Shown here: piece after piece, positions 46,127 through 57,447 of the stretch
How positions within the stretch are numbered: position 1 is the stretch's first letter
How the letters are laid out: the number at the start of each line of letters is the position of its first letter
NCBI GenBank assembly: GCA_021779935.1
Contig: JAJXZT010000003.1
Coordinates: 62,001 to 126,000 of the forward strand
Length of the DNA stretch: 64,000 nucleotides
Direction of reading: 5' to 3'
DNA from: Acidobacteriota bacterium
GTDB lineage: Bacteria > Acidobacteriota > Terriglobia > Terriglobales > Acidobacteriaceae
The notes under the pieces: model-generated
Seen by the model: the letters and a program-made list of their open reading frames with translations, nothing else
Told to the model about the DNA's origin: nothing
The model's database searches: none
Translations under genes and position numbers: made by a program

Positions 46127-46452
46127 GTGGGGAGAATCTGCGAGCGCCTTTGCGTAGTGCTGGGGGAACATCTGGCAGGGTTCCGAGCCAGCGACAAGTG
46201 CAGGCGCTCGCAGACATTGAGGGAGTACGCGTTTTCAGCAACGAACTTCACTCCGATTCGGCTCATCCACGTCAACACGTCTTCGCCGACAACATCGACG
46301 AAGCTCACTTCCGATAGATCCACAACAACTTTCGACGGGTACGTGCAACGTGCGACTAATTCGCGTGCATCTTCCGCAAACCTGGCGACGAACCGGCCTT
46401 CCATCCGGATCGTCATCGCATTCCCTGCTTCCTTGAACTCAATTCGAAGCAT
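46111..46452 (-). CDS. STAS domain protein
   Basis: 113 residues from ATG 46452, with GGGTGG upstream. VDLSEVSFVDVVGEDVLTWMSRIGVKFVAEN matches the STAS (anti-sigma-factor antagonist) core. The usual phosphorylated serine after FVD is V here (DVVG instead of DSSG/DSAG), so it may not be switched by a kinase. The last 20 residues are arginine-rich and outside the domain. It is coupled to the sigma-like gene. Confidence 0.65.
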   Translation of the reverse strand: MLRIEFKEAGNAMTIRMEGRFVARFAEDARELVARCTYPSKVVVDLSEVSFVDVVGEDVLTWMSRIGVKFVAENAYSLNVCERLHLSLARNPARCSPSTTQRRSQILPTRRPG

Positions 46453-46644
46453 TAGCAACCACCCTTCATGAGATCCCTCCTATCTCATCGCATGTATGTA
46501 GAGCAGGTGTTGTGCCAAAAGAACGCCACCGTAAGTTATTGAAAGCTAAAGCGCACGAAAGAATCTGGAGGAGGGTGCCGCGACCGAATAAGGGCACTGC
46601 CGGAATGCAGTCAGCTGCAGCACTCTGTATAGTTGCGGCGCTTA

Positions 46645-46896
46645 TCACCATAGTTGGACAGCACCAACCTCGATTTGCTGCCGGTTGTCCTTCGGGCGAG
46701 GAGACAAACGTTGTGAAAGTAAGTCTTCCGCTACGGCGCGGATGTCGCTGTTGGTATCGTCTAATGTGGCAACAAGGTCCATGTATGCCTGTACGCTTTT
46801 GCTATCTCGCCACTCGATGTGGCACAGAAACAAATACAAAGGGTCGCGTTTCTTCCGCATGTCTCTCACTTCTACCCACCCTGATAGTTCAGTCAT
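46645..46896 (-). CDS. Small hypothetical protein
   Basis: 83 residues. The sequence is charged (EVRDMRKKRDPLYLFLCHIEW) with a helical part SVQAYMDLVATLDDTNSDIRAVAEDLLSQRL that recalls a single HEAT-like repeat. No signal or membrane segment. The ribosome site is weak. It may be real but has no assignable role. Confidence 0.4.
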   Translation of the reverse strand: MTELSGWVEVRDMRKKRDPLYLFLCHIEWRDSKSVQAYMDLVATLDDTNSDIRAVAEDLLSQRLSPRPKDNRQQIEVGAVQLW

Positions 46897-46980
46897 CCGT
46901 TTAGCGTCTTCCAGGGTTGTGCCTGAGCACCTGTTGGCAGTTGGTGGTTGCAGCGTCCCGCCGTTGGTTGTAGGAAAAGA

Positions 46981-47001
46981 GCGGCCCGCTTTGCGGGCCG
47001 C
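46981..47001 (-). terminator. Terminator of the beta-barrel protein gene
   Basis: GCGGCCCGC/GCGGGCCGC, a perfect 9-bp stem with a 3-base loop. On the minus strand TCTTTTCC follows. It lies 12 bases past the stop at 47014. Confidence 0.75.
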
Positions 47002-47013
47002 GTTGGCTGATTG

Positions 47014-47598
47014 TTAGAACGTAAACACCAACCCAGCTGATGGGACCGCGGAGTGTGTGATTTTGTCTGTGCGGAGATTAGGAAAGTCGAAATCTGGGGC
47101 CTTGTAAACAAATCCTCGGTACTGGCCTCGGATGGCGATGTGCTGTGTGAGCGGTACGTCAACGCCGCCCCCGTACACAAATGTTCCGCGTGCTTGTGTG
47201 TCCACCAGATTTGTGTCTCGCGGATTGAACATGATTGCGCCGCCGCCCGCAAGCACGTATGGCTTCAGAATCATAGAAGCGGGAAGCTTGATCACGGCTG
47301 TCCCGGTCACCGCGTTTACATTCGTCTTGAGAAGAGAAGAGCCCGTCGAGGCAGAGTATTTCTGCGAATTACTAAAGTAATCGTAATCGCCCTCGAATCC
47401 GAACCACCGATTGAGGTTGAATCGGTATCCTGCGAGGATCCCGCCAGAGTACGTTGGCTTACTGGTGACTCCGAGGTCTGTTGTCTCTTTTGTGAAGAAG
47501 CCACTTCCTTGCACCGTGATTTCATGCCGCTTCTCCTGAGCGAAAGTGGATCCACATAGCGCCAAAAGAAGAGCAATAGCTATCATCATTCGCTTCAT
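47014..47598 (-). CDS. Outer-membrane beta-barrel protein (OmpA-like barrel)
   Basis: 194 residues. A signal peptide (MKRMMIAIALLLALCGSTFAQ) precedes alternating strands such as YSGGILAGYRFNLNRWFGFEGDYDYFS, KPYVLAGGGAIMF, TFVYGGGVDVPLTQHIAIRGQYRGFVY and the end PSAGLVFTF. The terminal phenylalanine is the outer-membrane insertion signal. It is an eight-strand-type barrel of unknown role. AGGAG lies before the ATG, and a terminator follows, so it is its own transcription unit. Confidence 0.85.
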   Translation of the reverse strand: MKRMMIAIALLLALCGSTFAQEKRHEITVQGSGFFTKETTDLGVTSKPTYSGGILAGYRFNLNRWFGFEGDYDYFSNSQKYSASTGSSLLKTNVNAVTGTAVIKLPASMILKPYVLAGGGAIMFNPRDTNLVDTQARGTFVYGGGVDVPLTQHIAIRGQYRGFVYKAPDFDFPNLRTDKITHSAVPSAGLVFTF

Positions 47599-47789
47599 AT
47601 GTGTTTACTCCTTGCGTTCTTCAGTTGTTTCGCACGGCGCAGGATGCACGTGGCTTGCCTAATCTCAGTGGCTCAGTAACCTATTGAATTGCCGTGGTTT
47701 TACTTTCGAGAAGGATGCAATAGAACAATTTGGCGATGCCCTTGGGATGGCATCCTGACCAAATGCGGTCACAGTAAGAAATCGTAGAG

Positions 47790-49853
47790 TCAGTAATCTG
47801 AGCGCATAATTCCAAGCCGACGCATTTTGTTTTGCAACGTTGTCCGTTTCAGTCCGAGGCGTTCTGCCGCCCCGTCCTTCCCAGCTATCCTGCCGGACGC
47901 AGCTTTCAGCGCGTCGATGATCGTCCGCCGCTCCGCCTGATGGAATGTCGATGCCGGGGCAGCACTCTGCGCCAGGAACCTCTTCAGCTCAGTGATGGGA
48001 ACATTCAACTCTTCCCCTTGAGTGAGAATGACAGCGCGCTCGATGAAGTTTTCCAACTCCCTGACATTGCCTGGCCATGACGCGTTTGTCAGCGCCTCCA
48101 TTGCCGGCTTGGGAATTGACTTAATGCGCTTTCGCATGCGCTGAGAGAGGCGAGACACAAAGTAGTGAACGAGGAGCGGAATGTCTTCGCGGCGTTCGCG
48201 AAGGGGAGGAACCTCGACTGGGAACACATTCAATCTGTAGAAGAGGTCCTCGCGAAACTGATTGTTCCGGATCATCCCAGCCAGGTCCCGGTGCGTGGCC
48301 GCGATCAAGCGAACGTCGACATGAGTGGTCTTCGTACTGCCGAGCCGTTCAAATTCCTGCTCTTGCAGGGCACGCAGTAACTTCGGCTGCAGATCAAGAC
48401 TGATGTCCCCGATTTCGTCGAGAAAAAGCGTGCCATGATCGGCAAGTTCAAACCGGCCGCGCTTCTGCATCAACGCACCCGTGAATGCGCCTTTCTCATG
48501 TCCAAACAGTTCGCTCTCCACCAGGCCCGACGGAATCGCGGCGCAGTTGAGCCTGACGAATGTTCGATCCTTTCTTGGACTGAGGCTATGGATGGCGCGT
48601 GCAATCAACTCCTTGCCGGTACCTGTCTCACCAAGGAGGAGTACCGTCGAATCCGTTGGCGCGACGATCGCAACTTGGTCCAACACCTTGCGTAGCGCGG
48701 GACTCTTTCCGACGATGTCCTCGAAGTTGTATTCCGAGCGGATCTCCGATTCGAGGTAGAGACGCTCTTCTTCCAAACGATTCTTGGAGGCCGTCAGCCT
48801 TCCGTATGCAAGTGCATTATCGAGAGCAAGAGATATCTGAATACTAATTTGTGCCAGCAGATCAAGATCGGCCTGACCGAAGTTGTTCGGACGCCTGCTG
48901 CCCATCGTGATCACTCCGAGCGGACCATTCGCAGTTCCCAGTGGTGCAATCGCGATTGCCGTAATCGATTCCGCTTTCAAGGGATCACTGAACATGGCTG
49001 GAAGTTTTTCGATGTCCCGCAACGACCAAAGTTCTGGCTGCCGAGCGCGTAATTTGTCAAAATCGTCATCAGTAAGGTCCTTGACTGGAATATCGGCAAG
49101 GAATCCTCGGCTTCCAGGAAAATCGAGAACCGCACAATCCATCTGTTTTGAATCTTTGTCTAGCAGCCAAAAGCCAGTGAAATCGTTCCCGAAATATTTT
49201 CGGATTGACGTCGATGCGGAACGAAACAGTTCATTCGTGTCCAGCTTCGATACGACGAAGTTGTTGATATCGAGCAGGAGTCGGAACCTGTCGCGTTCTT
49301 CCGCCAGTTGATGTTGATAAGACTCGGCTGCGTCGGTCGCGATAGCACTCTCCAGGGCTACAGCAACGTGTGATGATACGGAAGTCATCAATTCCACTGC
49401 GTCGGCCGAGAACTCGCCTAGCGTGGTGCTTGCAAATACCAGCGCACCGAGCTTTTTCCTGGGTGTAGAGACTGGAAAGATATATGCACTCTGCACAGAA
49501 CCAGTCGATGCTCGCGACGCCAATTCCGGAACTCGCGACAACTCACCCTTTGCATCAGCAACATAAATAGTCCTCTGTTCGCGTATTGAGCGCCCAACGG
49601 AGGTTGCTCCAAGCGCTACCTCGGTCCCGATGGCGACATCGGGAGAATCAGGCCCCCAATCGAAGGCGATGAGACGCACCGATGTTTCACTGGCATCCAG
49701 CAACAACAGGCTGACCGAGTCGAAAAGTACAACTGCCGACAAGAGTCGTCGCAGACTGCGGAGAACAGCTTCAACATTCGGCTGTGCTGCGATGGCACTC
49801 GACACATCGAGCAACGTTCGATACCGATTCTCGGCTGCATTCTTGGTCGTCAT
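47790..49853 (-). CDS. Sigma-54-dependent activator with two GAF domains
   Basis: 687 residues. Two GAF sensor domains (about 10-165 and 185-345) are followed by the AAA+ domain: Walker A GETGTGKE near 407, GAFTGA near 455-460 (the loop that contacts sigma-54), FLDEIGD and the arginine-finger region. A C-terminal Fis-type helix-turn-helix ends it: IIDALKAASGRIAGKDGAAERLGLKRTTLQNKMRRLG. The layout is FhlA-like. It senses a small molecule or redox state and opens promoters with sigma-54. I found no clear -24/-12 promoter in the gap beside it. GATGCC/GGCATC (47735-47754) lies after its stop. Confidence 0.93.
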   Translation of the reverse strand: MTTKNAAENRYRTLLDVSSAIAAQPNVEAVLRSLRRLLSAVVLFDSVSLLLLDASETSVRLIAFDWGPDSPDVAIGTEVALGATSVGRSIREQRTIYVADAKGELSRVPELASRASTGSVQSAYIFPVSTPRKKLGALVFASTTLGEFSADAVELMTSVSSHVAVALESAIATDAAESYQHQLAEERDRFRLLLDINNFVVSKLDTNELFRSASTSIRKYFGNDFTGFWLLDKDSKQMDCAVLDFPGSRGFLADIPVKDLTDDDFDKLRARQPELWSLRDIEKLPAMFSDPLKAESITAIAIAPLGTANGPLGVITMGSRRPNNFGQADLDLLAQISIQISLALDNALAYGRLTASKNRLEEERLYLESEIRSEYNFEDIVGKSPALRKVLDQVAIVAPTDSTVLLLGETGTGKELIARAIHSLSPRKDRTFVRLNCAAIPSGLVESELFGHEKGAFTGALMQKRGRFELADHGTLFLDEIGDISLDLQPKLLRALQEQEFERLGSTKTTHVDVRLIAATHRDLAGMIRNNQFREDLFYRLNVFPVEVPPLRERREDIPLLVHYFVSRLSQRMRKRIKSIPKPAMEALTNASWPGNVRELENFIERAVILTQGEELNVPITELKRFLAQSAAPASTFHQAERRTIIDALKAASGRIAGKDGAAERLGLKRTTLQNKMRRLGIMRSDY

Positions 49854-50271
49854 AATTATCTCGAGCTAACGCTACGATACCACTGCAAACGGCAAGGTCC
49901 AGAGATATACAGTCGAGTGTTCAGATTGATCCGGTTGAAGTTGAGCAAGTGTTCGTCTTCAGAACCTATGAGACTGCTTGCCGCTGACGGCAAGCTACGG
50001 TTTCGAGGCTTCAGTCATCCTCGGATCATTGGTTTCCGCTCTTCTCAAATAGATACAGCCCTTGTGAAATTCCCGAAAAACTTCTGTAGTTGAAATCGTA
50101 GCGGCGAAGACCTCACAAATCCATAGACAAAGACTCCCTCTGTACATCTCTCCGCAAATCCGAGAGTAAACTCCCGAGGTTCGACCCCGCTCGTATTTGA
50201 ATCTGTATCGACCTGCATCAGCGAGTGCTGCTGACAACGCGAATTTCGCGATCTTGGTACTCGCCGTTACT
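49854..50271. other. Non-coding stretch at the far end of the CRISPR array
   Basis: About 420 bases with no supported gene. It is the trailer side of the array plus the promoter of the sigma-54 activator. No further repeat copies were found here. Confidence 0.45.
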
Positions 50272-53200
50272 GCTTCAATTGACGCCCGCGCACAGCGGGC
50301 GACGACGCAATCGACAACGTCCACTTGGCCGACGATGTTTCAATCCACGCCCGCGCACAGCGGGCGACGTGATCGGCGACCCGGTCTACCAGGCCCTGAT
50401 CGTTTCAATCCACGCCCGCGCACAGCGGGCGACGATGTGAATAGGAGACTGCTTGATTGCCTCAATGTTTCAATCCACGCCCGCGCACAGCGGGCGACTC
50501 GCGCTGGATTTCTGATGAGGCATCCGGTCTGCGTTTCAATCCACGCCCGCGCACAGCGGGCGACTCGTTCTCGGCGAGCCACTGTTCGGCCAGGGCAATG
50601 TTTCAATCCACGCCCGCGCACAGCGGGCGACATTAGCCGGATTGGAGAGTTCACGGCTCCAAGCGGTTTCAATCCACGCCCGCGCACAGCGGGCGACGTC
50701 AATGAGCGTGGAACAGCGCAGCAATCGCTAGCGTTTCAATCCACGCCCGCGCACAGCGGGCGACTAGACGTTTTCCAGTGAGTACTTGCGGAACATCTTG
50801 TTTCAATCCACGCCCGCGCACAGCGGGCGACATCGAGGATCCGCGTGCGGTGTTTCAGTTCCCGGAGTTTCAATCCACGCCCGCGCACAGCGGGCGACGG
50901 CTGACATAAGCAATTCTTTCGTGAGGTACTTCGTTTCAATCCACGACCGCGCACAGCGGGCGACTTTCACGCGGCGGTTAAGCAAGTTTGCCCTCGAGGT
51001 TTCAATCCACGCCCGCGCACAGCGGGCGACGTCCATCCTGGTACGCACGTTGGACGTTCGACTGTTTCAATCCACGCCCGCGCACAGCGGGCGACTTCCG
51101 CGCCGTGTTTCGCACTCCCGGCCCGTTTTGTTTCAATCCACGCCCGCGCACAGCGGGCGACGCTCTCGCAATACCTCATCCTCCGCCGGGCTCCAGTTTC
51201 AATCCACGCCCGCGCACAGCGGGCGACACTCACTGCGGGTGACTCCTCGGCAGACATGCTGTTTCAATCCACGCCCGCGCACAGCGGGCGACCTTGAGGC
51301 AACCAGCATCTCCTACTGGTGCTACTCGTTTCAATCCACGCCCGCGCACAGCGGGCGACTTCTTTGCGTCAGTAGCTTTCTTGTAGGCTTCCTTGTTTCA
51401 ATCCACGCCCGCGCACAGCGGGCGACGCCGTTCGCCGCAATTACAAGGCAGAAATCCTCGTTGTTTCAATCCACGCCCGCGCACAGCGGGCGACGACTAT
51501 GTCAATCCACATTACATTCCTCCTTTGGTGTTTCAATCCACGCCCGCGCACAGCGGGCGACTTGTTCGTTGGTTCTGAAATGCAGGTCGTCGCGTGTTTC
51601 AATCCACGCCCGCGCACAGCGGGCGACCCGGAAAGCTCTATGCAAAGAACCGTGGCCTCCTGTTTCAATCCACGCCCGCGCACAGCGGGCGACTGCCTGT
51701 TCCAAATTGGGAATAGTGGTCGAGAACCGTTTCAATCCACGCCCGCGCACAGCGGGCGACGCCGGGGGCGGGTTCCCTCCTAACCCCGCAGAACGCGTTT
51801 CAATCCACGCCCGCGCACAGCGGGCGACCCAATATGGCCTCGACACCTCCGAGGGGGACGTTGTTTCAATCCACGCCCGCGCACAGCGGGCGACGCCGAG
51901 GTTGTTGACCCAATGCCCGTTCCCCGCTGTTTCAATCCACGCCCGCGCACAGCGGGCGACCAGCCTCGGCTCGGAACATTTCCAAAAACATTAGGGTTTC
52001 AATCCACGCCCGCGCACAGCGGGCGACCAGCCTCGGCTCGGAACATTTCCAAAAACATTAGGGTTTCAATCCACGCCCGCGCACAGCGGGCGACCACCAC
52101 ACATAAGGGCCTCCAAACACTTTGCGACGTTTCAATCCACGCCCGCGCACAGCGGGCGACGTCAAGTACAAAATATGGGGCTAGCGAGATACGGTTTCAA
52201 TCCACGCCCGCGCACAGCGGGCGACCAACCTTCCGGTAGTCTTTGCCGTTATCTTGGTAGTTTCAATCCACGCCCGCGCACAGCGGGCGACGACGTACGC
52301 GAGTGGAAACCGATGCATCTCTTTCGTTTCAATCCACGCCCGCGCACAGCGGGCGACAAATTGCACGGCGGACCCGGTGACGGCCGATGGGTTTCAATCC
52401 ACGCCCGCGCACAGCGGGCGACTGGAGGAGTTCCGCTTGACCGACCGCGGCTGGCGTTTCAATCCACGCCCGCGCACAGCGGGCGACAACGCTGCCGACG
52501 GGCGAGCCGATCCGCACGCGCGTTTCAATCCACGCCCGCGCACAGCGGGCGACGCCGGCGGAGACGCTGCTGACACCGTGCCAACAGGTTTCAATCCACG
52601 CCCGCGCACAGCGGGCGACGAGATGGAACCGTTTGCAAGAGTGGCCTACGAGATGTTTCAATCCACGCCCGCGCACAGCGGGCGACGTTCACGCCTGCGG
52701 GCTATAACCAGGTGAACGTGTTTCAATCCACGCCCGCGCACAGCGGGCGACTTCACTTCCTCCACCTTAGTGATTCGGTCAGCGTGTTTCAATCCACGCC
52801 CGCGCACAGCGGGCGACACCACGCATAAGGGTCTGCAAACACTTTGCGATGTTTCAATCCACGCCCGCGCACAGCGGGCGACGAACAATCCAGAAGCCTT
52901 TGATGGACTTACGGGGTTTCAATCCACGCCCGCGCACAGCGGGCGACAATGGACGCGTGGCGGAACTGCTGGGGCAACTGGTTTCAATCCACGCCCGCGC
53001 ACAGCGGGCGACCAACACTCAGGTGCCCCCACGAGGTTACCAAAGAGTTTCAATCCACGCCCGCGCACAGCGGGCGACGGATGGACGCGTAGAAAGGTCG
53101 AAATACAATGACCGTTTCAATCCACGCCCGCGCACAGCGGGCGACGCCACACCAATGACGCGATTATTGCGTTGTGCGAGTTTCAATCCACGCCCGCGCA

Positions 53201-56200
53201 CAGCGGGCGACCTGCTCATCTCCGACGATGACGGCGTGACGTGGAAGTTTCAATCCACGCCCGCGCACAGCGGGCGACAGAGAAACAGTCAGCGCGATGC
53301 ACGACACCATGGTTTCAATCCACGCCCGCGCACAGCGGGTGACCTGCTCATCTCCGACGATGACGGCGTGACGTGGAAGTTTCAATCCACGCCCGCGCAC
53401 AGCGGGCGACAGAGAAACAGTCAGCGCGATGCACGACACCATGGTTTCAATCCACGCCCGCGCACAGCGGGCGACTACCCCGCGCGCGTCAAGGCAGCAG
53501 TCGACGCCATGTTTCAATCCACGCCCGCGCACAGCGGGCGACGCGGAGAGGCGCAGGCATCAAGCCGTGGCTCGCTGTTTCAATCCACGCCCGCGCACAG
53601 CGGGCGACACGCAGACATTTGTGGCAGAGGACCTGTACCAGGTTTCAATCCACGCCCGCGCACAGCGGGCGACCCAGCCTTCACCCACCAACACCTGGTC
53701 AAGCTCGTTTCAATCCACGCCCGCGCACAGCGGGCGACGTCCCTGATAGCCAGCGGTGCCGCGTCAACGGGAGTTTCAATCCACGCCCGCGCACAGCGGG
53801 CGACGATGTTTTTGTGTAAGTTGGTGAGCACGTACCCGTTTCAATCCACGCCCGCGCACAGCGGGCGACGTAACGTGTCGCCCGTGATAGCCCAGGGTGT
53901 GTTGTTTCAATCCACGCCCGCGCACAGCGGGCGACGCCGTGGTTGCGATATATAAAAACAGCATGATCCAGTTTCAATCCACGCCCGCGCACAGCGGGCG
54001 ACAGGATATACGAGTGCTGAAGGCCGGGCAGATTGTGTTTCAATCCACGCCCGCGCACAGCGGGCGACTCTCCGAGGAGGAATTCTGGGAGCGCACGCCG
54101 CTCGTTTCAATCCACGCCCGCGCACAGCGGGCGACATCGAGTATTTTGGGCCAAACGGCAATCTGAAAGCGTTTCAATCCACGCCCGCGCACAGCGGGCG
54201 ACGGCTCGCGCGCGCCATCGGCGCCAGCCGCGCCAGTTTCAATCCACGCCCGCGCACAGCGGGCGACGTCGATCCTGTGGATGGTGCCGACGTTAGACCT
54301 GGCGTTTCAATCCACGCCCGCGCACAGCGGGCGACATATGCGCAATCGCAAATTCAGGCCGATTGGGAGTTTCAATCCACGCCCGCGCACAGCGGGCGAC
54401 ATTCCATTGCCGTCGCTCGACGGCGCCGCGCAGGGTTTCAATCCACGCCCGCGCACAGCGGGCGACGTCCTACACGGGCGTCCGTGATGAAATATTTTGG
54501 TTTCAATCCACGCCCGCGCACAGCGGGCGACGAACGGCGTGCAGAACGAAGTGCGCATGGGTGTCGTTTCAATCCACGCCCGCGCACAGCGGGCGACGCC
54601 AGGAACGGAGCGACGTTGCGCGGCGTCCGGCGTTTCAATCCACGCCCGCGCACAGCGGGCGACTGCGAGCGGCTATGCATCGCTCGATGCGACGACGTTT
54701 CAATCCACGCCCGCGCACAGCGGGCGACACAACGAGGTTGCCGGGTATCCCGGCTTCAGCTCGTTTCAATCCACGCCCGCGCACAGCGGGCGACAGCCTT
54801 CGGCTTCGGAGGCGCGGGCACGGCGTTATTGTTTCAATCCACGCCCGCGCACAGCGGGCGACGTGGCGCGCGGGCGCGGCGTGAACATCGCGTCTGTGTT
54901 TCAATCCACGCCCGCGCACAGCGGGCGACGACTGGCGTGGGGATTCTCGCGAAAAACCTGGCGTTTCAATCCACGCCCGCGCACAGCGGGCGACGCCGGA
55001 CAACGGTCCGGCGTTCAAGTGTCATCTCGTTTCAATCCACGCCCGCGCACAGCGGGCGACCCGAGATACTCGGCAAATGCGTCATCTACCGTGTTTCAAT
55101 CCACGCCCGCGCACAGCGGGCGACGACAGTGTCCGTTAAACTGATGCAGCGCGCGTGGGTTTCAATCCACGCCCGCGCACAGCGGGCGACGCATTGCTGG
55201 CAGCATTCCTGATGAGGATATTGGTTTCAATCCACGCCCGCGCACAGCGGGCGACGCCCAGCCTCCTGGCGAGCTTCGCGGCCGGTTGGGGTTTCAATCC
55301 ACGCCCGCGCACAGCGGGCGACGTTGTGTAAGTGCGCCGGTACGGACCTTGACAACGTTTCAATCCACGCCCGCGCACAGCGGGCGACGGCAACATCCGA
55401 ACGGCAACTTCGGCGAGTTTGTGTTTCAATCCACGCCCGCGCACAGCGGGCGACCATTTGCCTGCATCGGACCAAACAAGGCCACGAGTGTTTCAATCCA
55501 CGCCCGCGCACAGCGGGCGACGTCGCGCGGATGGGGACAGTGGATGCGCGGTCCCGTGTTTCAATCCACGCCCGCGCACAGCGGGCGACTTCGAGGGAGG
55601 CGCGGCATGGCTGATCCCAAAGTGTTTCAATCCACGCCCGCGCACAGCGGGCGACGTCCACACCAGCGTCGCGGCGCCGGTCTGTTTGGGTTTCAATCCA
55701 CGCCCGCGCACAGCGGGCGACGCCATACGTTTTCCTCCCTGCGAATTTTACAGCGTTTCAATCCACGCCCGCGCACAGCGGGCGACCAAAACGCCGTTTG
55801 ACCAGGTCATCGCCGAACTGTTTCAATCCACGCCCGCGCACAGCGGGCGACCAAGAGCTTCGGTTGCAGGTGGCGCGCGAGCAGGTTTCAATCCACGCCC
55901 GCGCACAGCGGGCGACGCGCTGCAAGCGCCTGCACCGGACGGCGTGGAAAGTTTCAATCCACGCCCGCGCACAGCGGGCGACCTCGAAGCCACGGAGGCG
56001 ATGGGAAAACTCGCGCAGTTTCAATCCACGCCCGCGCACAGCGGGCGACGCCGGCATGGCTTCGCTCGCGCACGCGTGTGCGCAGTTTCAATCCACGCCC
56101 GCGCACAGCGGGCGACGGAAGCGCGTGTTGATTTGCTGCAACGCGGCGTCGTTTCAATCCACGCCCGCGCACAGCGGGCGACTTGCATGACGGCCTCCTT

Positions 56201-56975
56201 TCGCTATTTGCAGTACGGTTTCAATCCACGCCCGCGCACAGCGGGCGACGGTGCCGCTTGCCATCGGCGTCGTACCAGTCGGCGTTTCAATCCACGCCCG
56301 CGCACAGCGGGCGACGGAGCGGACTTTGGGCCTGAAAATTTGTTGTGGAGGTTTCAATCCACGCCCGCGCACAGCGGGCGACGAAAAAGCGCTTCTTCGT
56401 GGTCCGGCATGGATAGTTTCAATCCACGCCCGCGCACAGCGGGCGACGCGAGATCACGCGCAAAAAACGAGAGTGACTCGGTTTCAATCCACGCCCGCGC
56501 ACAGCGGGCGACCGCCAGTTCGTTCACCGTGTAAACGGAGTCGCCCTGTTTCAATCCACGCCCGCGCACAGCGGGCGACGCGCAACAGAGTAGAACTCGC
56601 GCGTGTGACCGCAGTTTCAATCCACGCCCGCGCACAGCGGGCGACGCATGCTTCGTTCGATGACGCCGGCGCAGTTGCTTGTTTCAATCCACGCCCGCGC
56701 ACAGCGGGCGACCTCGCTGCCGAGTCCACGCAGGCGCTCGACAAGGCGTTTCAATCCACGCCCGCGCACAGCGGGCGACGTTGCAGGCACAACAGCGATC
56801 CCATCGCGAATAGGTTTCAATCCACGCCCGCGCACAGCGGGCGACTCGCGCGGCGTCGCACATGATGCTCCCAGTTATGTTTCAATCCACGCCCGCGCAC
56901 AGCGGGCGACCAGGCATAGATGCCGCGATCCCCGCGGATCTTCGTTTCAATCCACGCCCGCGCACAGCGGGCGAC
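50272..56975 (-). CRISPR. Type I-C CRISPR array, 102 repeats
   Basis: Hand count: 102 copies of a 32-base repeat, 101 spacers of 32-36 bases. On the plus strand it starts GTTTCAATCCACGCCC and ends AGCGGGCGAC; on the minus strand it ends GTGGATTGAAAC, the type I-C form. The copy at 50272 differs at three of its first ten bases and is the oldest end. Copies at 50933 (CACGACC) and 53312 (GGGTGAC) have one change each. The spacer at 51961 is repeated at 52028. A two-spacer unit (53212-53311) is repeated at 53344-53443. Transcription from the leader at 56976-57153 would run leftward. Confidence 0.98.
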
Positions 56976-57153
56976 TGCGGAGCGTTAACTCCACAGCACA
57001 CAACTACTTATCATCCGCTTTGCGCGGACCCCCGGCAAGTACACTATCGAAGATTCCATTCGTTAAGGTAAATACACGCTAAGTCTTACATTCTGAATGC
57101 TGAATGTTGCTTCGCGGATCTACGAGTAGTTGACTGTTCGCTTGGGGTTCGCG
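56976..57153 (-). promoter_or_regulatory. CRISPR leader
   Basis: 178 bases between the stop of cas2 and the last repeat, on the side where the repeats are intact. It is richer in A and T than its surroundings and contains GAATGCTGAATG. It should carry the array promoter and the site where new spacers are added. No gene is here. Confidence 0.75.
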
Positions 57154-57444
57154 CTAGAGGATAAGAGGTCCCTGAGGATCGTAACCAGGACGGGCCCCTA
57201 CATGTTCCACATGGCTTCGCCAGTTGGCCCCGAGAAAGTAGAAACGCAGACTGTCTTCCCCTGGATCGATCTCACGTTCCAGTTGAGCGCGAAATGCTGT
57301 CCATTGTGCAGGATCAACAATGCATTCGAAAACCGACCACTGTACGCGCTGCCCGTAGTTCTGACAGAGTCGCGCTACTCGGCGCAGCCTTCGCTTGCCC
57401 GTTTCTGATTCTGTGTGGACATCGTATGTGACCAGCACCATCAT
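57154..57444 (-). CDS. cas2: Cas2
   Basis: 96 residues. It begins MMVLVTYDV, with the conserved aspartate of the Cas2 ferredoxin fold, followed by RRLRRVARLCQNYGQRVQWSVFECIVDPAQW and ends with the short C-terminal strand. Cas2 dimers bridge two Cas1 dimers in the complex that inserts new spacers. It lies three bases after the cas1 stop and next to the leader. GGAGGTAGCGC precedes the start. Confidence 0.96.
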   Translation of the reverse strand: MMVLVTYDVHTESETGKRRLRRVARLCQNYGQRVQWSVFECIVDPAQWTAFRAQLEREIDPGEDSLRFYFLGANWRSHVEHVGARPGYDPQGPLIL

Positions 57445-57447
57445 GCG

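Noticed and set aside
50304-56943. Spacers aimed at the element or other genes in the window
   Set aside because: No clear match was noticed by eye; a proper alignment search would be needed to exclude it.
50197-57082. Many long open frames on both strands inside the array, up to about 400 codons
   Set aside because: They are made of the CRISPR repeat, which has no stop in several frames, and carry only spacer-coded differences.
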